Part shown: one piece after another, positions 1 to 6,318 of the stretch
Position numbering within the stretch: the first letter of the stretch is position 1
Layout: every line of letters starts with the position of its first letter
From: a virus
Strand: one strand, 5' to 3'
Virus record (IMG/VR): IMGVR_UViG_3300048672_000344
Span: 1-29,368 of that record
Length of the DNA: 29,368 nt
Notes under the pieces: generated by a model
Database searches by the model: none
Told to the model about the DNA's origin: nothing
The model's input: only the letters and a program-made list of their open reading frames with translations
Position numbers and translations under genes: made by a program

Positions 1-78
1 AATTCACTGTTTCGACCTTGGCAAAAGAACCATTGCTATGAGTCGATAGAATGGGACAGGCTTAATGAGCGCAAATAA
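1..78 (+). CDS. C-terminal end of an upstream tail gene (partial, frame uncertain)
   Basis: The left edge probably holds the last codons of a gene that starts outside the window. The frame starting at base 1 stays open for 25 codons (ending ...EWDRLNERK) and stops at 76-78, overlapping the next gene by 14 bp, the kind of overlap seen between neighbours here. The other two frames stop at 39-41 and 47-49, so they are also possible ends. The fragment is too short to assign a function. Being upstream of fibre-type genes, a distal tail protein is the natural guess. Confidence 0.3.
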   Translation, partial: NSLFRPWQKNHCYESIEWDRLNERK

Positions 79-937
79 CATTGCAGAGACAAGCACAAGC
101 ACAGGCACTGGCAGTTTTACGCTTGCTGGGGCTTGGTCGCAGTCAGGCACCTTCAACACAGGCAACATAACATTCAACGGCTTTTACGGCACTAATCATG
201 TTTTCCCGTACATGATCCGCGACACTTCCGGCAATTGGGAAAGCGGCGAAGGTTACTTAAGCGCATCGACTACGCTTGTGCGTCAAAACGTGTTTAATAA
301 TTCATTAGGCACAACAGCAAAGATTGATTTTCCATCGGGCGATAAACTTGTTTTTGTGCCAACTGACGCGCGGTCTTTCGGCAGTCGAATGCTTAACCAA
401 GTGAACTACGTGCTATCGTCAAATTTTTATGGTATTCGCGGCCAAATAACAATGACCGCTAACAGGCTGTACATCACTCCGCACATCATACAAGCTCCGG
501 TGCATCTGACTACGCTGGCACACGTAATACGCACAGCAGCAGCAGGTGGAAGCACAATGCGAGTCGGCATTTACAACTTGATCAGGCAGCCGCTAAACGG
601 CAACACTTACGACTCAAATTTTACTTTACTTGCTGACCTTGGCACTGTCGCAGTTGATACCACAGGCACTAAAGCGATCACTTGTGACTTAAAACTTGGT
701 CAAGGCGTATACGGCATTGCCACCATTTCAAATGGCGCTCCAGCTATCATGGCTACAGGGACAACGGCGGCGGATATGTGGCTGTCAGCAAACACGTATG
801 AGGGGCATCCAATCACGCATTGGTACAATGACAGCGCACCTTCATTCACCGCGCTTCCGGCAAACACTCGCGTTGATATGCCATGTGTGATGAACAACAG
901 CGCACCGCAGGCAATGTTCAGAGGGAACATTCTATGA
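65..937 (+). CDS. Putative tail/virion structural protein (290 aa)
   Basis: A 290-residue protein whose start (MSANNIAETSTSTGTGSFTL, then Ala-Gly-rich residues) resembles the opening of many phage tail-tip or fibre-associated proteins, which begin with a Thr/Ser/Gly-rich 'ETxTxTGTGxxxLAGA' stretch. The N-terminal ~100 residues form the recognisable module. The rest is beta-rich with no catalytic motif I can see. It starts with ATG 14 bp inside the preceding open frame, behind a GGGACAGG Shine-Dalgarno-like stretch, and its stop overlaps the next start as ATGA. The location at the end of the late operon fits a distal tail component. Family assignment rests on remembered sequence style, so the role is tentative. 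Confidence 0.75.
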   Translation: MSANNIAETSTSTGTGSFTLAGAWSQSGTFNTGNITFNGFYGTNHVFPYMIRDTSGNWESGEGYLSASTTLVRQNVFNNSLGTTAKIDFPSGDKLVFVPTDARSFGSRMLNQVNYVLSSNFYGIRGQITMTANRLYITPHIIQAPVHLTTLAHVIRTAAAGGSTMRVGIYNLIRQPLNGNTYDSNFTLLADLGTVAVDTTGTKAITCDLKLGQGVYGIATISNGAPAIMATGTTAADMWLSANTYEGHPITHWYNDSAPSFTALPANTRVDMPCVMNNSAPQAMFRGNIL

Positions 938-1425
938 TTAACTTTCAGGATAAAGGTTTTGGTTTGTTTTTGCATCTTGAGAAAAATGGAGTTTTCCTCG
1001 AAGAGCTTGATGGCAAATGGTCTGCAAATGCGCCGGATGATTTAGTTAATCGGCTGATAGATGAGTACAATCCGTGGGGCGCTGAGAAGGCCAAGAAACT
1101 AATCGAGATTAATGAATGGTTTCAGTCAGAAGTAGAAAAGCTAACAGCAGGCACTACGCAAGTTGAGCGCGACTCATGGTCAGTGCAAGTAAGCGAGGCT
1201 TACGGGCAGCGGCCAGTTTCGATGCTTGCTGCAATGGCTCAGGCTCGCGGTATTGAAGTCGAAGCGCTTGTGATAAAGGTGAAAGCCAAAGCTGAGTTAT
1301 TTTCTGTGCTGTACGGAAGATTGCAGGGCGCGAAAGATGCGCTAGAGGATAAAGTTAAAGCGCTACCTGATGCCGGAGAATTGCACCGCTTGCCAGAACT
1401 TTGGGCTATTAAATGTACGGGTTAG
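934..1425 (+). CDS. Putative tail fibre assembly/chaperone-like protein (163 aa)
   Basis: A 163-residue acidic, mostly helical protein. I take the ATG at 934, not the longer frame from 883, because it overlaps the upstream stop as ATGA and is preceded by a GAGGGAAC ribosome binding site. An N-terminal part (FLHLEKNGVFLEELDGKW) is followed by a helical C-terminal segment (about 115-155, LFSVLYGRLQGAKDALEDKV) like the helical tail of small phage proteins encoded beside fibre genes. Position between two virion genes suggests a fibre-assembly helper. No enzymatic motif is visible. The function is an inference from context. Confidence 0.65.
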   Translation: MINFQDKGFGLFLHLEKNGVFLEELDGKWSANAPDDLVNRLIDEYNPWGAEKAKKLIEINEWFQSEVEKLTAGTTQVERDSWSVQVSEAYGQRPVSMLAAMAQARGIEVEALVIKVKAKAELFSVLYGRLQGAKDALEDKVKALPDAGELHRLPELWAIKCTG

Positions 1426-2096
1426 CTCATAACGGTTTGATGCAACCGGGTACTGTTGCCAGCTTTTCAGGTGGCGGCGGTGGCTCTGCCTACAACGACA
1501 TATTAAACGGCTTGTCGTTCACTGGCTCTATTGGCTCGCTAACATCAACACGCGCAAAGGCTGACACGCTATCAGGCACAAGCTATAGCAGCAGCATGGG
1601 CAATATAACAGCAGTTAGAGGCTATGCAAGCGCGTTAAACGGCATCAGCCTCACAAGCTCTGCAGGCAGCTTAACGGCAACTCGCGGTTATTCGTCGGTG
1701 CTTAGTAGCGCGGCTTACTCAAGCTCTGTTGGTTCGCTAACTTCAACAATAACAAGTACATCAGGCTATGACAGCTTATTGGCTGGTTTGCTGTATACGT
1801 CAAGCCTTGGTGATTTGATGTCAACTGTGCAGCGTGCAAGCGTGTTAAATGGCATTGCGCTCAATAGCTCACTAGGCTCGGTGACTTCGGCACTTGGTTA
1901 TAACTCCGCTTTATCCGGTGCAGTTTATTCGTCAACAGTTGGCGCGTTAACATCAACTCGCAGCGGAGAAGTGACAGTAACGATAGAAGGCTATAAAATT
2001 AAGTTTGCCGATAGCACCATTGCTGCGGCTTATGCAAACAACGGCATTAGCGCAGGCTATGCAGCAGATATTTTGGAGATAACATGGCAACACTAG
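1413..2096 (+). CDS. Repeat-rich putative tail fibre/adhesin protein (227 aa)
   Basis: After a short leader with a Gly run (GGGGGS at about 20-25), residues ~26-185 are seven tandem units of about 21-26 residues. The common pattern is Y-x-x-L-x-G-x-x-x-x-S-S-x-G-S-L-T-S-T-x-x-G. The last ~42 residues are non-repetitive (EVTVTIEGYKIKFADSTI). Regular Ser/Gly/Thr repeats of this size suggest a beta-solenoid or stacked beta-hairpin shaft. It overlaps the upstream gene by 13 bp and the downstream gene by 13 bp, so it belongs to the tail-end cluster. The start could instead be the ATG at 1440. I do not recognise a named family. Fibre or surface-binding is inferred from repeat type and location. Confidence 0.7.
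   Translation: MYGLAHNGLMQPGTVASFSGGGGGSAYNDILNGLSFTGSIGSLTSTRAKADTLSGTSYSSSMGNITAVRGYASALNGISLTSSAGSLTATRGYSSVLSSAAYSSSVGSLTSTITSTSGYDSLLAGLLYTSSLGDLMSTVQRASVLNGIALNSSLGSVTSALGYNSALSGAVYSSTVGALTSTRSGEVTVTIEGYKIKFADSTIAAAYANNGISAGYAADILEITWQH
1488..1968 (+). repeat. Seven diverged ~66-bp in-frame tandem repeats
   Basis: The coding repeats of the 227-aa protein are visible at DNA level as recurring phrases such as 'ggctcgctaacatcaac' and 'agcgcggcttactcaagc'. Units are diverged and vary by one to a few codons. The unit hallmark is a Ser-Ser-x-Gly-Ser-Leu-Thr core followed by an aromatic or Ala start of the next unit. Boundaries are approximate. Confidence 0.65.
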
Positions 2097-2506
2097 CGGC
2101 AACAAAGATCCAATCGTTTATCGAAGCGGTTTACGAAAAAAAGCACAACCTTTCCTCAGACTCATTGAAGGTTTACTTAACCAACGCAACGCCAAACGCA
2201 TCAGCAAGTAACGTCAAAGCAGACGTTGCTGAGATTGCAGGCGGCAACGGCTACACAGCAGGCGGCATTGCTGTCACTGTTGCGTCATCAAGTCAAACGG
2301 GCGGCACTTACTCGCTCGCTGTTTCGGTTGATACAACCATCACAGCAACTGGCGCGGTTGGCCCGTATCAATACGCTGTTTTATACAATGACACAGCGAC
2401 AAACAAAGAATTGATCGCCTTTTGGAGCTTCGGCAGTGCCATCACATTGGCATCAGGTGACACGCACCGGATCCAATTAGCCTCGCCATTGATCTCGGCA
2501 TCATAG
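2084..2506 (+). CDS. Putative phage virion protein (140 aa)
   Basis: A 140-residue protein with an N-terminal helix (about 1-20, ATKIQSFIEAVYEKKHNL), then a strand-rich body containing 'LKVYLTNATPNASASNVKADVAEIAGGNGYTAGG'-type sequence and ending in 'AFWSFGSAITLASGDTHRIQ'. This layout is common in conserved phage structural proteins encoded near tail fibres or the head-tail region. There is no catalytic motif. It overlaps the upstream gene by 13 bp with a GGAG site just before ATG, and ends 8 bp before the next gene. The exact role in the particle cannot be read from sequence. Confidence 0.7.
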   Translation: MATLAATKIQSFIEAVYEKKHNLSSDSLKVYLTNATPNASASNVKADVAEIAGGNGYTAGGIAVTVASSSQTGGTYSLAVSVDTTITATGAVGPYQYAVLYNDTATNKELIAFWSFGSAITLASGDTHRIQLASPLISAS

Positions 2507-2514
2507 GTGACACT

Positions 2515-2820
2515 ATGCAAAACGTGATTATCAAAGGTAAGGACAATCCGGCAAGGATTGAATTCACGTTCACCGGCGACGTTACACTTGCGTCGTTTAC
2601 TTCAATCACTGTTAGCTTAGGTGGCGAGACTTACACAAGCGGCAGCGCAGAGTTGGACATTGACGGTAACGCTTTGGTGTTGTCGATTGGTGGCGCTACT
2701 GCTTTAGCACCAGGTAGTTACTATCCTGAGATTGTCGGATTCTCTGCGCAATTCGATGATGGATATTTGCTATCCGGTGAAAAGATGCGGGTGTTACAAA
2801 ATAGTTTGGTAATAAGATAA
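2515..2820 (+). CDS. Putative beta-sandwich virion accessory protein (101 aa)
   Basis: A 101-residue protein predicted to be almost all beta strand, with hydrophobic alternation such as 'ARIEFTFTGDVTLASFTSITVSLGG' (about 13-37) and 'GSYYPEIVGFSAQFDDGYLLSGEKMRVL'. This resembles small Ig- or BppU-like modules that bridge tail baseplate and fibres, but I claim only the fold impression. It is the last gene of the rightward tail cluster. Its TAA enters the foot of the terminator stem that also faces the convergent early operon. Confidence 0.65.
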   Translation: MQNVIIKGKDNPARIEFTFTGDVTLASFTSITVSLGGETYTSGSAELDIDGNALVLSIGGATALAPGSYYPEIVGFSAQFDDGYLLSGEKMRVLQNSLVIR

Positions 2821-2842
2821 GGCGCATTAAGCGCCTTTCTTT
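2819..2842 (+). terminator. Intrinsic terminator between convergent operons
   Basis: The inverted repeat AAGGCGC-ATTAA-GCGCCTT (2819-2837) is followed by TTTCTTT, a good rho-independent terminator for the late tail operon. The complementary strand has the same stem with a weaker T tract, so it may also end the leftward operon. The TAA stop of the leftward gene (2827-2829) sits in the loop. Confidence 0.85.
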
Positions 2843-3279
2843 ACTAGACCGATTTCAAACTTTAATCTGTTATACATCGAGACAGTGATACCTACAGCAG
2901 CACAAGCCTCGCGGGTTATCATGCCATCTTTGCGAAGCATGTGTACCTGCTTAATTTTCTCATTGCGCTTCTTCACAGTCTCAGAGTAAGTCAAGCCAAG
3001 CTCTCTCTGCGCAGCTCTGACCGTGCTTGTGCAAACGCCTAGTGTTGATGCAATAAAGTTTGCCGAGTAGCGCTGAGATTTAACCATGTCGATCAACTTG
3101 GCATCTTTACTGCTGCGCTGATTATATCGAACCTTCACACCCATAGATTCACAGATTGCCAGCACTTTTAGCGCTTTAAATCCGAACTTGTTGCCAATCG
3201 TGCTTGCTGTCATGTTGGACTTTGCAAGCTCTGCGATTAGATACTTATCCTCTTGAGATACTAAATTTAAATTAACCAT
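2827..3279 (-). CDS. Putative DNA-binding protein with repeated helix-turn-helix units (150 aa)
   Basis: A basic 150-residue helical protein with three apparent helix-turn-helix-like segments: about 10-45 (KYLIAELAKSNMTASTIGNK), 60-95 (SQRYSANFIASTLGVCTSTV) and 108-145 (MLRKDGMITREACAAVGITV). Each has the 'helix, short turn, Ser/Thr-rich recognition helix' look of Trp-repressor- or resolvase-like modules. It is the last gene of the leftward early operon and overlaps the upstream 47-aa gene by 8 bp. A regulator of phage or host transcription is plausible. The target is unknown, and a structural use of HTH (as in small terminases) is the main alternative. Confidence 0.7.
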   Translation of the reverse strand: MVNLNLVSQEDKYLIAELAKSNMTASTIGNKFGFKALKVLAICESMGVKVRYNQRSSKDAKLIDMVKSQRYSANFIASTLGVCTSTVRAAQRELGLTYSETVKKRNEKIKQVHMLRKDGMITREACAAVGITVSMYNRLKFEIGLVKKGA

Positions 3280-3415
3280 TTACTTTTACCAATTTTGCTG
3301 TTGTCTTGTGATGCAGATTACCTTTTGCGTCAATCCATCCGGACCCGTAGCTACGCACAGTTACTAGCTCACCAGTCGCTTTGATGCGGATCACTGCTGT
3401 TTTGATTTGGTTCAT
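3272..3415 (-). CDS. Small basic hypothetical protein (47 aa)
   Basis: A short open frame of 47 codons (MNQIKTAVIRIKATGELVTV...) starting at 3415. Its ATG overlaps the upstream gene's TGA as ATGA, and its own stop lies 8 bp inside the next gene, so it fills the gap between two genes exactly. The sequence suggests a small beta-rich domain ('GELVTVRSYGSGWIDAKGNL') followed by a basic tail (HHKTTAKLVKVN). I recognise no family. Translational coupling and the tight fit are the evidence that it is real. Confidence 0.65.
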   Translation of the reverse strand: MNQIKTAVIRIKATGELVTVRSYGSGWIDAKGNLHHKTTAKLVKVNG

Positions 3416-3783
3416 AGCGTCAACTCCGAAAGTTCAACGGTTTTCATGGCGACAGGCTGAGCAATCCACTTGTTAACTCGCGGCTTGTGTCCGAAAAACC
3501 GCTTGCGAACATACGAGATTGTCCCATAATCAGCTCCGGTTGCTGACTTGATGTCACCTGATGGAGCATTATTGTTTTCAGCCAAGTAATCATAAACCAG
3601 CCTGCTTGACGTACCTTCTTTCGGCTTGGTCTGCACCGGAGAGCGGATAGGCTCCGGCGAGATTTCGTTGTAGGCACCCCTGACCGCTTCGACACGCTTA
3701 ATGTTTGAACCCAAAAGCTCAACAATTTGCTTATTGGTTAAGCCTTGCTCGATGGCTTGCATTATTTGGCTTTTGAGGTTCAT
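3412..3783 (-). CDS. Small putative DNA-binding protein (123 aa)
   Basis: A 123-residue protein with an N-terminal helix-turn-helix-like stretch (about 1-30, SQIMQAIEQGLTNKQIVELL) and a second winged-helix-like portion (about 65-105, LVYDYLAENNNAPSGDIKSA then TGADYGTISYVRKRFFGHKP). I start it at 3783, not at an upstream start at 3798, because that ATG overlaps the upstream stop as ATGA and has GGGAGCGGAAG in front. Two DNA-binding modules in a row, beside another HTH gene, suggest a regulatory role. Function is not otherwise recognisable. Confidence 0.7.
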   Translation of the reverse strand: MNLKSQIMQAIEQGLTNKQIVELLGSNIKRVEAVRGAYNEISPEPIRSPVQTKPKEGTSSRLVYDYLAENNNAPSGDIKSATGADYGTISYVRKRFFGHKPRVNKWIAQPVAMKTVELSELTL

Positions 3784-3992
3784 AACTTCCGCTCCCAAAT
3801 ATCAGCAAATCTCAATAACTCAGCAACGCCAGGCTTATTCTGCATTTTCGCAAACTCGGAATTTTCTAACAAATCGCAATCATCAGCAAAACGATAGCCG
3901 GAGTCAAAACAGATAGACTCGACGGCTTTGTATAACTCATCCTGATTTCTCGCCTTGATGATGGCGGCTTTAGCTTCGGCTAGTCCTTTCAT
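3780..3992 (-). CDS. Hypothetical protein (70 aa)
   Basis: A 70-residue acidic helical protein (MKGLAEAKAAIIKARNQDEL...LLRFADIWERKL). The ATG is preceded by GGCGAGGGC, and its stop forms an ATGA overlap with the next gene. No motif or family is recognised. It belongs to the coupled chain of small early genes. Confidence 0.6.
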   Translation of the reverse strand: MKGLAEAKAAIIKARNQDELYKAVESICFDSGYRFADDCDLLENSEFAKMQNKPGVAELLRFADIWERKL

Positions 3993-3994
3993 TT

Positions 3995-4294
3995 TTAAGC
4001 CCTCGCCTTGGATAGAAGCTCAATCAGTCTTTGCTTATAACCTAAAAGCTCGTCAGCTAGCTCAATTTCGTTATAGCCCCATTCAAAGCACTGACGAATA
4101 GAGTCGAGCAAATAATACATTTCAGGAGCGCAAATAATTAGCTGCGCATTGGCAAGTGACTCAGGCGTGTTGGCGTTTGATAGCTCGTCGTTTAGTGGCT
4201 CAAACTGAGCTATCAGCCTGTTGTTGCTATCGTTTATCTGCCAGTCGCCACCAATTGACCATGGCGCTTTAGTGAATTTCGTGTTGTTGCTCAT
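3995..4294 (-). CDS. Conserved phage hypothetical protein (99 aa)
   Basis: A 99-residue protein that opens with 'TKFTKAPWSIGGDWQI' and contains 'ANAQLIICAPEMYYLLDSIR' around residues 47-66. This layout (a 'PGPW' type start followed by 'NAxLIAAAPEMxxLL') is shared by a very common family of small early phage proteins of unknown function. The C-terminal ~30 residues are helical. It starts on an ATGA overlap with the upstream membrane-protein gene, behind GGTGAG. The family is recognised from memory, and no biochemical role is known to me. Confidence 0.75.
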   Translation of the reverse strand: MSNNTKFTKAPWSIGGDWQINDSNNRLIAQFEPLNDELSNANTPESLANAQLIICAPEMYYLLDSIRQCFEWGYNEIELADELLGYKQRLIELLSKARA

Positions 4295-4464
4295 TTCTCA
4301 CCTCGCCATGGGTAATCGTTGCCAGTATTGCGGAACTTTTCAAAGTCTGCGCAGATTTTGTCGTTTTCCTCAATCCGGCGTGCGTCTTTGCGAGCGTCGC
4401 GGATAACCAGTGCAATCAGCACGATACCGGCGATTGCGAATAGGATTGCTAGTGTTGCGTTCAT
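4291..4464 (-). CDS. Small membrane protein (57 aa)
   Basis: I choose the ATG at 4464 (57 residues) over the longer frame from 4530, because it overlaps the upstream stop as ATGA and has GGAG 11 bp before it. Residues ~3-22 (ATLAILFAIAGIVLIALVIR) form one hydrophobic helix, followed by a charged cytoplasmic tail (DARKDARRIEENDKICADFE...). It is encoded directly after another tiny single-helix membrane protein in another frame. Early placement argues against a holin. A membrane-associated early function is all that can be inferred. Confidence 0.7.
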   Translation of the reverse strand: MNATLAILFAIAGIVLIALVIRDARKDARRIEENDKICADFEKFRNTGNDYPWRGEK

Positions 4465-4583
4465 TTTGCTAACTCCATAAAAAACACATAAATAACATAA
4501 AACATCAAAGCCATTGCAGGCACACACCAAGCCAAGCCTTCAAAAAAGCGAGACTTGAAACACTTCCGGCGTTCGTTACGCAT
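4461..4583 (-). CDS. Tiny single-helix membrane protein (40 aa)
   Basis: A 40-codon frame starting at 4583: a basic N terminus ([16 protein letters not shown]) then one hydrophobic helix (about 17-36, LAWCVPAMALMFYVIYVFFM). It has an excellent AGAAGGA ribosome binding site about 8 bp before ATG, overlaps the upstream gene by 8 bp, and ends in an ATGA overlap with the next small membrane protein. By the positive-inside rule the N terminus should be cytoplasmic. Function unknown; the pair may act together. Confidence 0.7.
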   Translation of the reverse strand: MRNERRKCFKSRFFEGLAWCVPAMALMFYVIYVFFMELAK

Positions 4584-4911
4584 AGATAATTCCTTCTATT
4601 TTTGCGATTGCTGCTTGCAGGTTTTCGACTGTTAAGTCAGTCGTTGGAATGAGCCAAGAGCTTTCAGCATCAAGCATCATTACGTCAAAATGCCCGTAGC
4701 CGTCCTTGCTGTACACGTTGGCAATTAGCTTGTTGCTCATGTTGCTAGTTGCAAAACATGCGGCGTAAAGCTCGCCAGTTAATTGCATGATAACTGGGTT
4801 GATTTGCATGTCGATCAGCTTTGTGGCGCGTTCACGTTTAGCTACGGACCACTTCTTTACTGAGTTTGGCGACAGGTTGTAAGCCTGTGCAATTTCTTTG
4901 GTTGGTTTCAT
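4576..4911 (-). CDS. Putative HTH-containing early protein (111 aa)
   Basis: A 111-residue protein. Residues ~3-30 ([20 protein letters not shown]) look like a short helix-turn-helix that would read DNA through 'SPNSVKKW'. The remainder (about 40-111) has no recognised motif and ends '[16 protein letters not shown]'. It starts at an ATGA overlap with the pentapeptide-repeat gene, with GGGAGAG just upstream, and overlaps the 40-aa membrane gene. A DNA-binding regulator is likely, with unknown target. Confidence 0.7.
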   Translation of the reverse strand: MKPTKEIAQAYNLSPNSVKKWSVAKRERATKLIDMQINPVIMQLTGELYAACFATSNMSNKLIANVYSKDGYGHFDVMMLDAESSWLIPTTDLTVENLQAAIAKIEGIIYA

Positions 4912-5495
4912 TGCTCTCCCCCTTCTGCATGAGCATCACATAAAGCGATCAGCGCTGTTTTGTGCTTAGTCCAAAATTTAAGTGCCGATGGAGCCATTTC
5001 TGAAATTGCATCATCGTTAAATGATTTCCATTCAGAAATTAAATGTACTTGGCAACCTATGCGCAAGTGATTGGTTGTTATTGTTACGTCCCACTCAAGG
5101 CTGTAAATAAACAAAGGCGGCTTTGATAGCTTTTCGCCGTACAATTCAGCTCCGCACAAGTTGGCTTCGCACAGGTCAGCTCCGCGCAAGTTGGCTCCGC
5201 ACAAGTTGGCTCCGCGCAGGTCAGCTCCGCACAGGTTGGCTCCGAACAGGCTGGCTTCGCACAGGTCAGCTCCGCACAGGTTAGCTCTGTATAGGTTAGC
5301 TCCGCACAGGTCAGCTCTGCGCAGGTTAGCTTCGGACAGGTCAGCTCTGCGCAGGTCAGCTTCTGACAGGTCAGCTCCGCGCAAGTTGGCTCCTGCTTTA
5401 ATTGCTGCAAGTAAAGTGATTTTCACGCTGTTTTCTTCGGCTTCATGGCTAAATAAAACTGAGCCGGTAAAGCGGTTTTTAATTTCGATTTTCAT
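4908..5495 (-). CDS. Pentapeptide-repeat protein (195 aa)
   Basis: Residues 34-123 are eighteen uninterrupted pentapeptides of the form A(D/N)LxG or A(D/N)LxE (for example [15 protein letters not shown]), which fold as a right-handed quadrilateral beta-helix. They are preceded by a ~30-residue module ([20 protein letters not shown]...) typical of phage members. A C-terminal ~70-residue domain without repeats contains '[19 protein letters not shown]' and '[17 protein letters not shown]'. Some family members mimic DNA and bind gyrase (MfpA, Qnr). Whether this one does is unknown. Many repeats carry Cys at the variable position. ATG at 5495 has GAGG upstream. Early expression would suit a host-modifying role (inference). 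Confidence 0.9.
   Translation of the reverse strand: MKIEIKNRFTGSVLFSHEAEENSVKITLLAAIKAGANLRGADLSEADLRRADLSEANLRRADLCGANLYRANLCGADLCEASLFGANLCGADLRGANLCGANLRGADLCEANLCGAELYGEKLSKPPLFIYSLEWDVTITTNHLRIGCQVHLISEWKSFNDDAISEMAPSALKFWTKHKTALIALCDAHAEGGEQ
5127..5396 (-). repeat. 18 x 15-bp tandem repeat encoding pentapeptides
   Basis: The pentapeptide region is a 15-bp tandem array, read on the plus strand as variants of 'caggtcagctccgca'. Because the period is a multiple of three, several other frames are also open across it, giving spurious ORFs on both strands. Copy number may vary by slippage or recombination. Confidence 0.9.
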
Positions 5496-5513
5496 TTTTT
5501 ATCCTCGATTGAT

Positions 5514-5532
5514 TGCCAGTTAGCGACTGGCA
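5514..5532 (-). other. Intergenic hairpin upstream of the pentapeptide gene
   Basis: A perfect 7-bp inverted repeat, TGCCAGT-TAGCG-ACTGGCA, lies in the 58-bp gap before the pentapeptide gene. No T tract follows on either strand, so it is not an intrinsic terminator. It could be an mRNA stability or processing element, or a protein site. Confidence 0.4.
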
Positions 5533-5553
5533 GCGCGGCTCTAGGTTATTTCG

Positions 5554-5853
5554 TCATTTATAAAAAGCTTCAAACTCTGAAACACACTCCATGACTCGTG
5601 GAGTTGCAACGTCGTTTGTTATGATGTGGTTTTTTAAATTGTCAACCATCCACAAGGCAGAGTTTAATCTTTGATCTGCGCCTATCTTGCAAGTTTCTTT
5701 GTGAACTACTACGCCGCCATTGTTGTCAATATCTCCGCAGTGATAACACCTGTATAGAACAAAGATTTCTTTCTCTCTAAAAAGCGACATCGCTTCGCGC
5801 TCTGAAATTGTCGTTTTTGAATTATCACTATTTAAGTAATAAAACATATTCAT
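5554..5853 (-). CDS. Hypothetical protein with CxxC motif (99 aa)
   Basis: A 99-residue protein (MNMFYYLNSDNSKTTISERE...). It has a Tyr/Cys/His cluster 'LYRCYHCGDIDNNGGVVVHK' followed by 'ETCK', that is CxxC plus His and Cys, which could bind one zinc ion. The C-terminal half is helical (NSALWMVDNLKNHIITND). GGAG lies about 9 bp before the ATG and overlaps the previous gene's stop region. No family is recognised. Confidence 0.65.
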   Translation of the reverse strand: MNMFYYLNSDNSKTTISEREAMSLFREKEIFVLYRCYHCGDIDNNGGVVVHKETCKIGADQRLNSALWMVDNLKNHIITNDVATPRVMECVSEFEAFYK

Positions 5854-5859
5854 ATATGA

Positions 5860-6072
5860 TTACTCCATAATCTCTATTACGCTAACAGCCGCCATAAACC
5901 CGCGCTCCCACTCTTTTTGGATTGTTCTTTTCTTGTCAATCATTGCTGAGCGTATTTCTTTTAGTAGCTCTTGCCTTGCTTCTGCAACCTGCTGCTTTGC
6001 GCTCTTGCGCTTCGCTTTCTGTGCAGCGTGGCGAGTTTTGAAGCTCGCCATAAATTCGCTGGCTGTTGTCAT
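5860..6072 (-). CDS. Small basic coiled-coil hypothetical protein (70 aa)
   Basis: A 70-residue Lys/Arg/Ala-rich helical protein (residues ~12-50 AAQKAKRKSAKQQVAEARQE... and KKRTIQKEW), predicted as one long charged helix. It starts with ATG at 6072 overlapping the upstream stop as ATGA and ends 6 bp before the next start. Nucleic-acid binding is possible from charge alone. No family is recognised. Confidence 0.6.
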   Translation of the reverse strand: MTTASEFMASFKTRHAAQKAKRKSAKQQVAEARQELLKEIRSAMIDKKRTIQKEWERGFMAAVSVIEIME

Positions 6073-6209
6073 ACGATGAAGATTCCTTTTCCTGCGAATT
6101 CTGCTTTAATTTCTTCAAGCTCTTGCTTCGCTGCGTCCGCCCAATCTTGATTTTTGTGGCTCATCATTTCGCGCAAGTATTCGATGTGCATTTCAGTCAT
6201 TTTGTTCAT
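6069..6209 (-). CDS. Small acidic hypothetical protein (46 aa)
   Basis: A 46-codon frame (MNKMTEMHIEYLREMMSHKN...KGIFIV) starting at 6209 with an AAGGAAAGAG ribosome binding site, and ending in an ATGA overlap with the next gene. It is the first gene after the internal leftward promoter at 6255-6283. Helical, with no recognised family. Confidence 0.65.
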   Translation of the reverse strand: MNKMTEMHIEYLREMMSHKNQDWADAAKQELEEIKAEFAGKGIFIV

Positions 6210-6254
6210 TTTCTCTTTCCTTCCGTTTTCGGCGTTATTGCCTTCGATGGATTT

Positions 6255-6283
6255 AATATAATACCGTTATCGGTATCGGTCAA
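6255..6283 (-). promoter_or_regulatory. Internal early promoter with embedded palindromic operator
   Basis: On the minus strand: TTGACC (6283-6278), a 17-bp spacer, and TATATT (6260-6255), a near-consensus sigma-70 promoter. The spacer contains the perfect palindrome ATACCG-N4-CGGTAT (6261-6276), with a further ATCGGT half-site abutting the -35. This is where a repressor would block RNA polymerase. It lies just downstream of the terminator at 6293-6318, so it restarts transcription for genes 6209 to 2827. Confidence 0.8.
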
Positions 6284-6292
6284 GCGATAAAT

Positions 6293-6318
6293 CAAAAAAA
6301 GGCGAGTTATTTTTCGCC
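6293..6318 (-). terminator. Leftward intrinsic terminator after DUF6378 gene
   Basis: Minus strand: GGCGA-AAAATAAC-TCGCC followed by seven T residues. The TAA stop of the DUF6378 gene (6309-6307) is inside the loop. It separates the recombination half of the early operon from the promoter that follows it. Confidence 0.8.

Noticed and set aside
883-933. Upstream start extending the 163-aa gene
   Set aside because: This extension would overlap the previous gene by 55 bp without a ribosome binding site; the ATGA overlap at 934 is the better start.
5084-5523. Long open frames on both strands over the pentapeptide array (Cys/Thr/Glu-rich and Arg/Ser/Ala/Pro-rich)
   Set aside because: They are by-products of the 15-bp tandem repeat, which keeps several frames open. 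Only the A(D/N)LxG frame matches a known fold and has a ribosome binding site and coupled stop.
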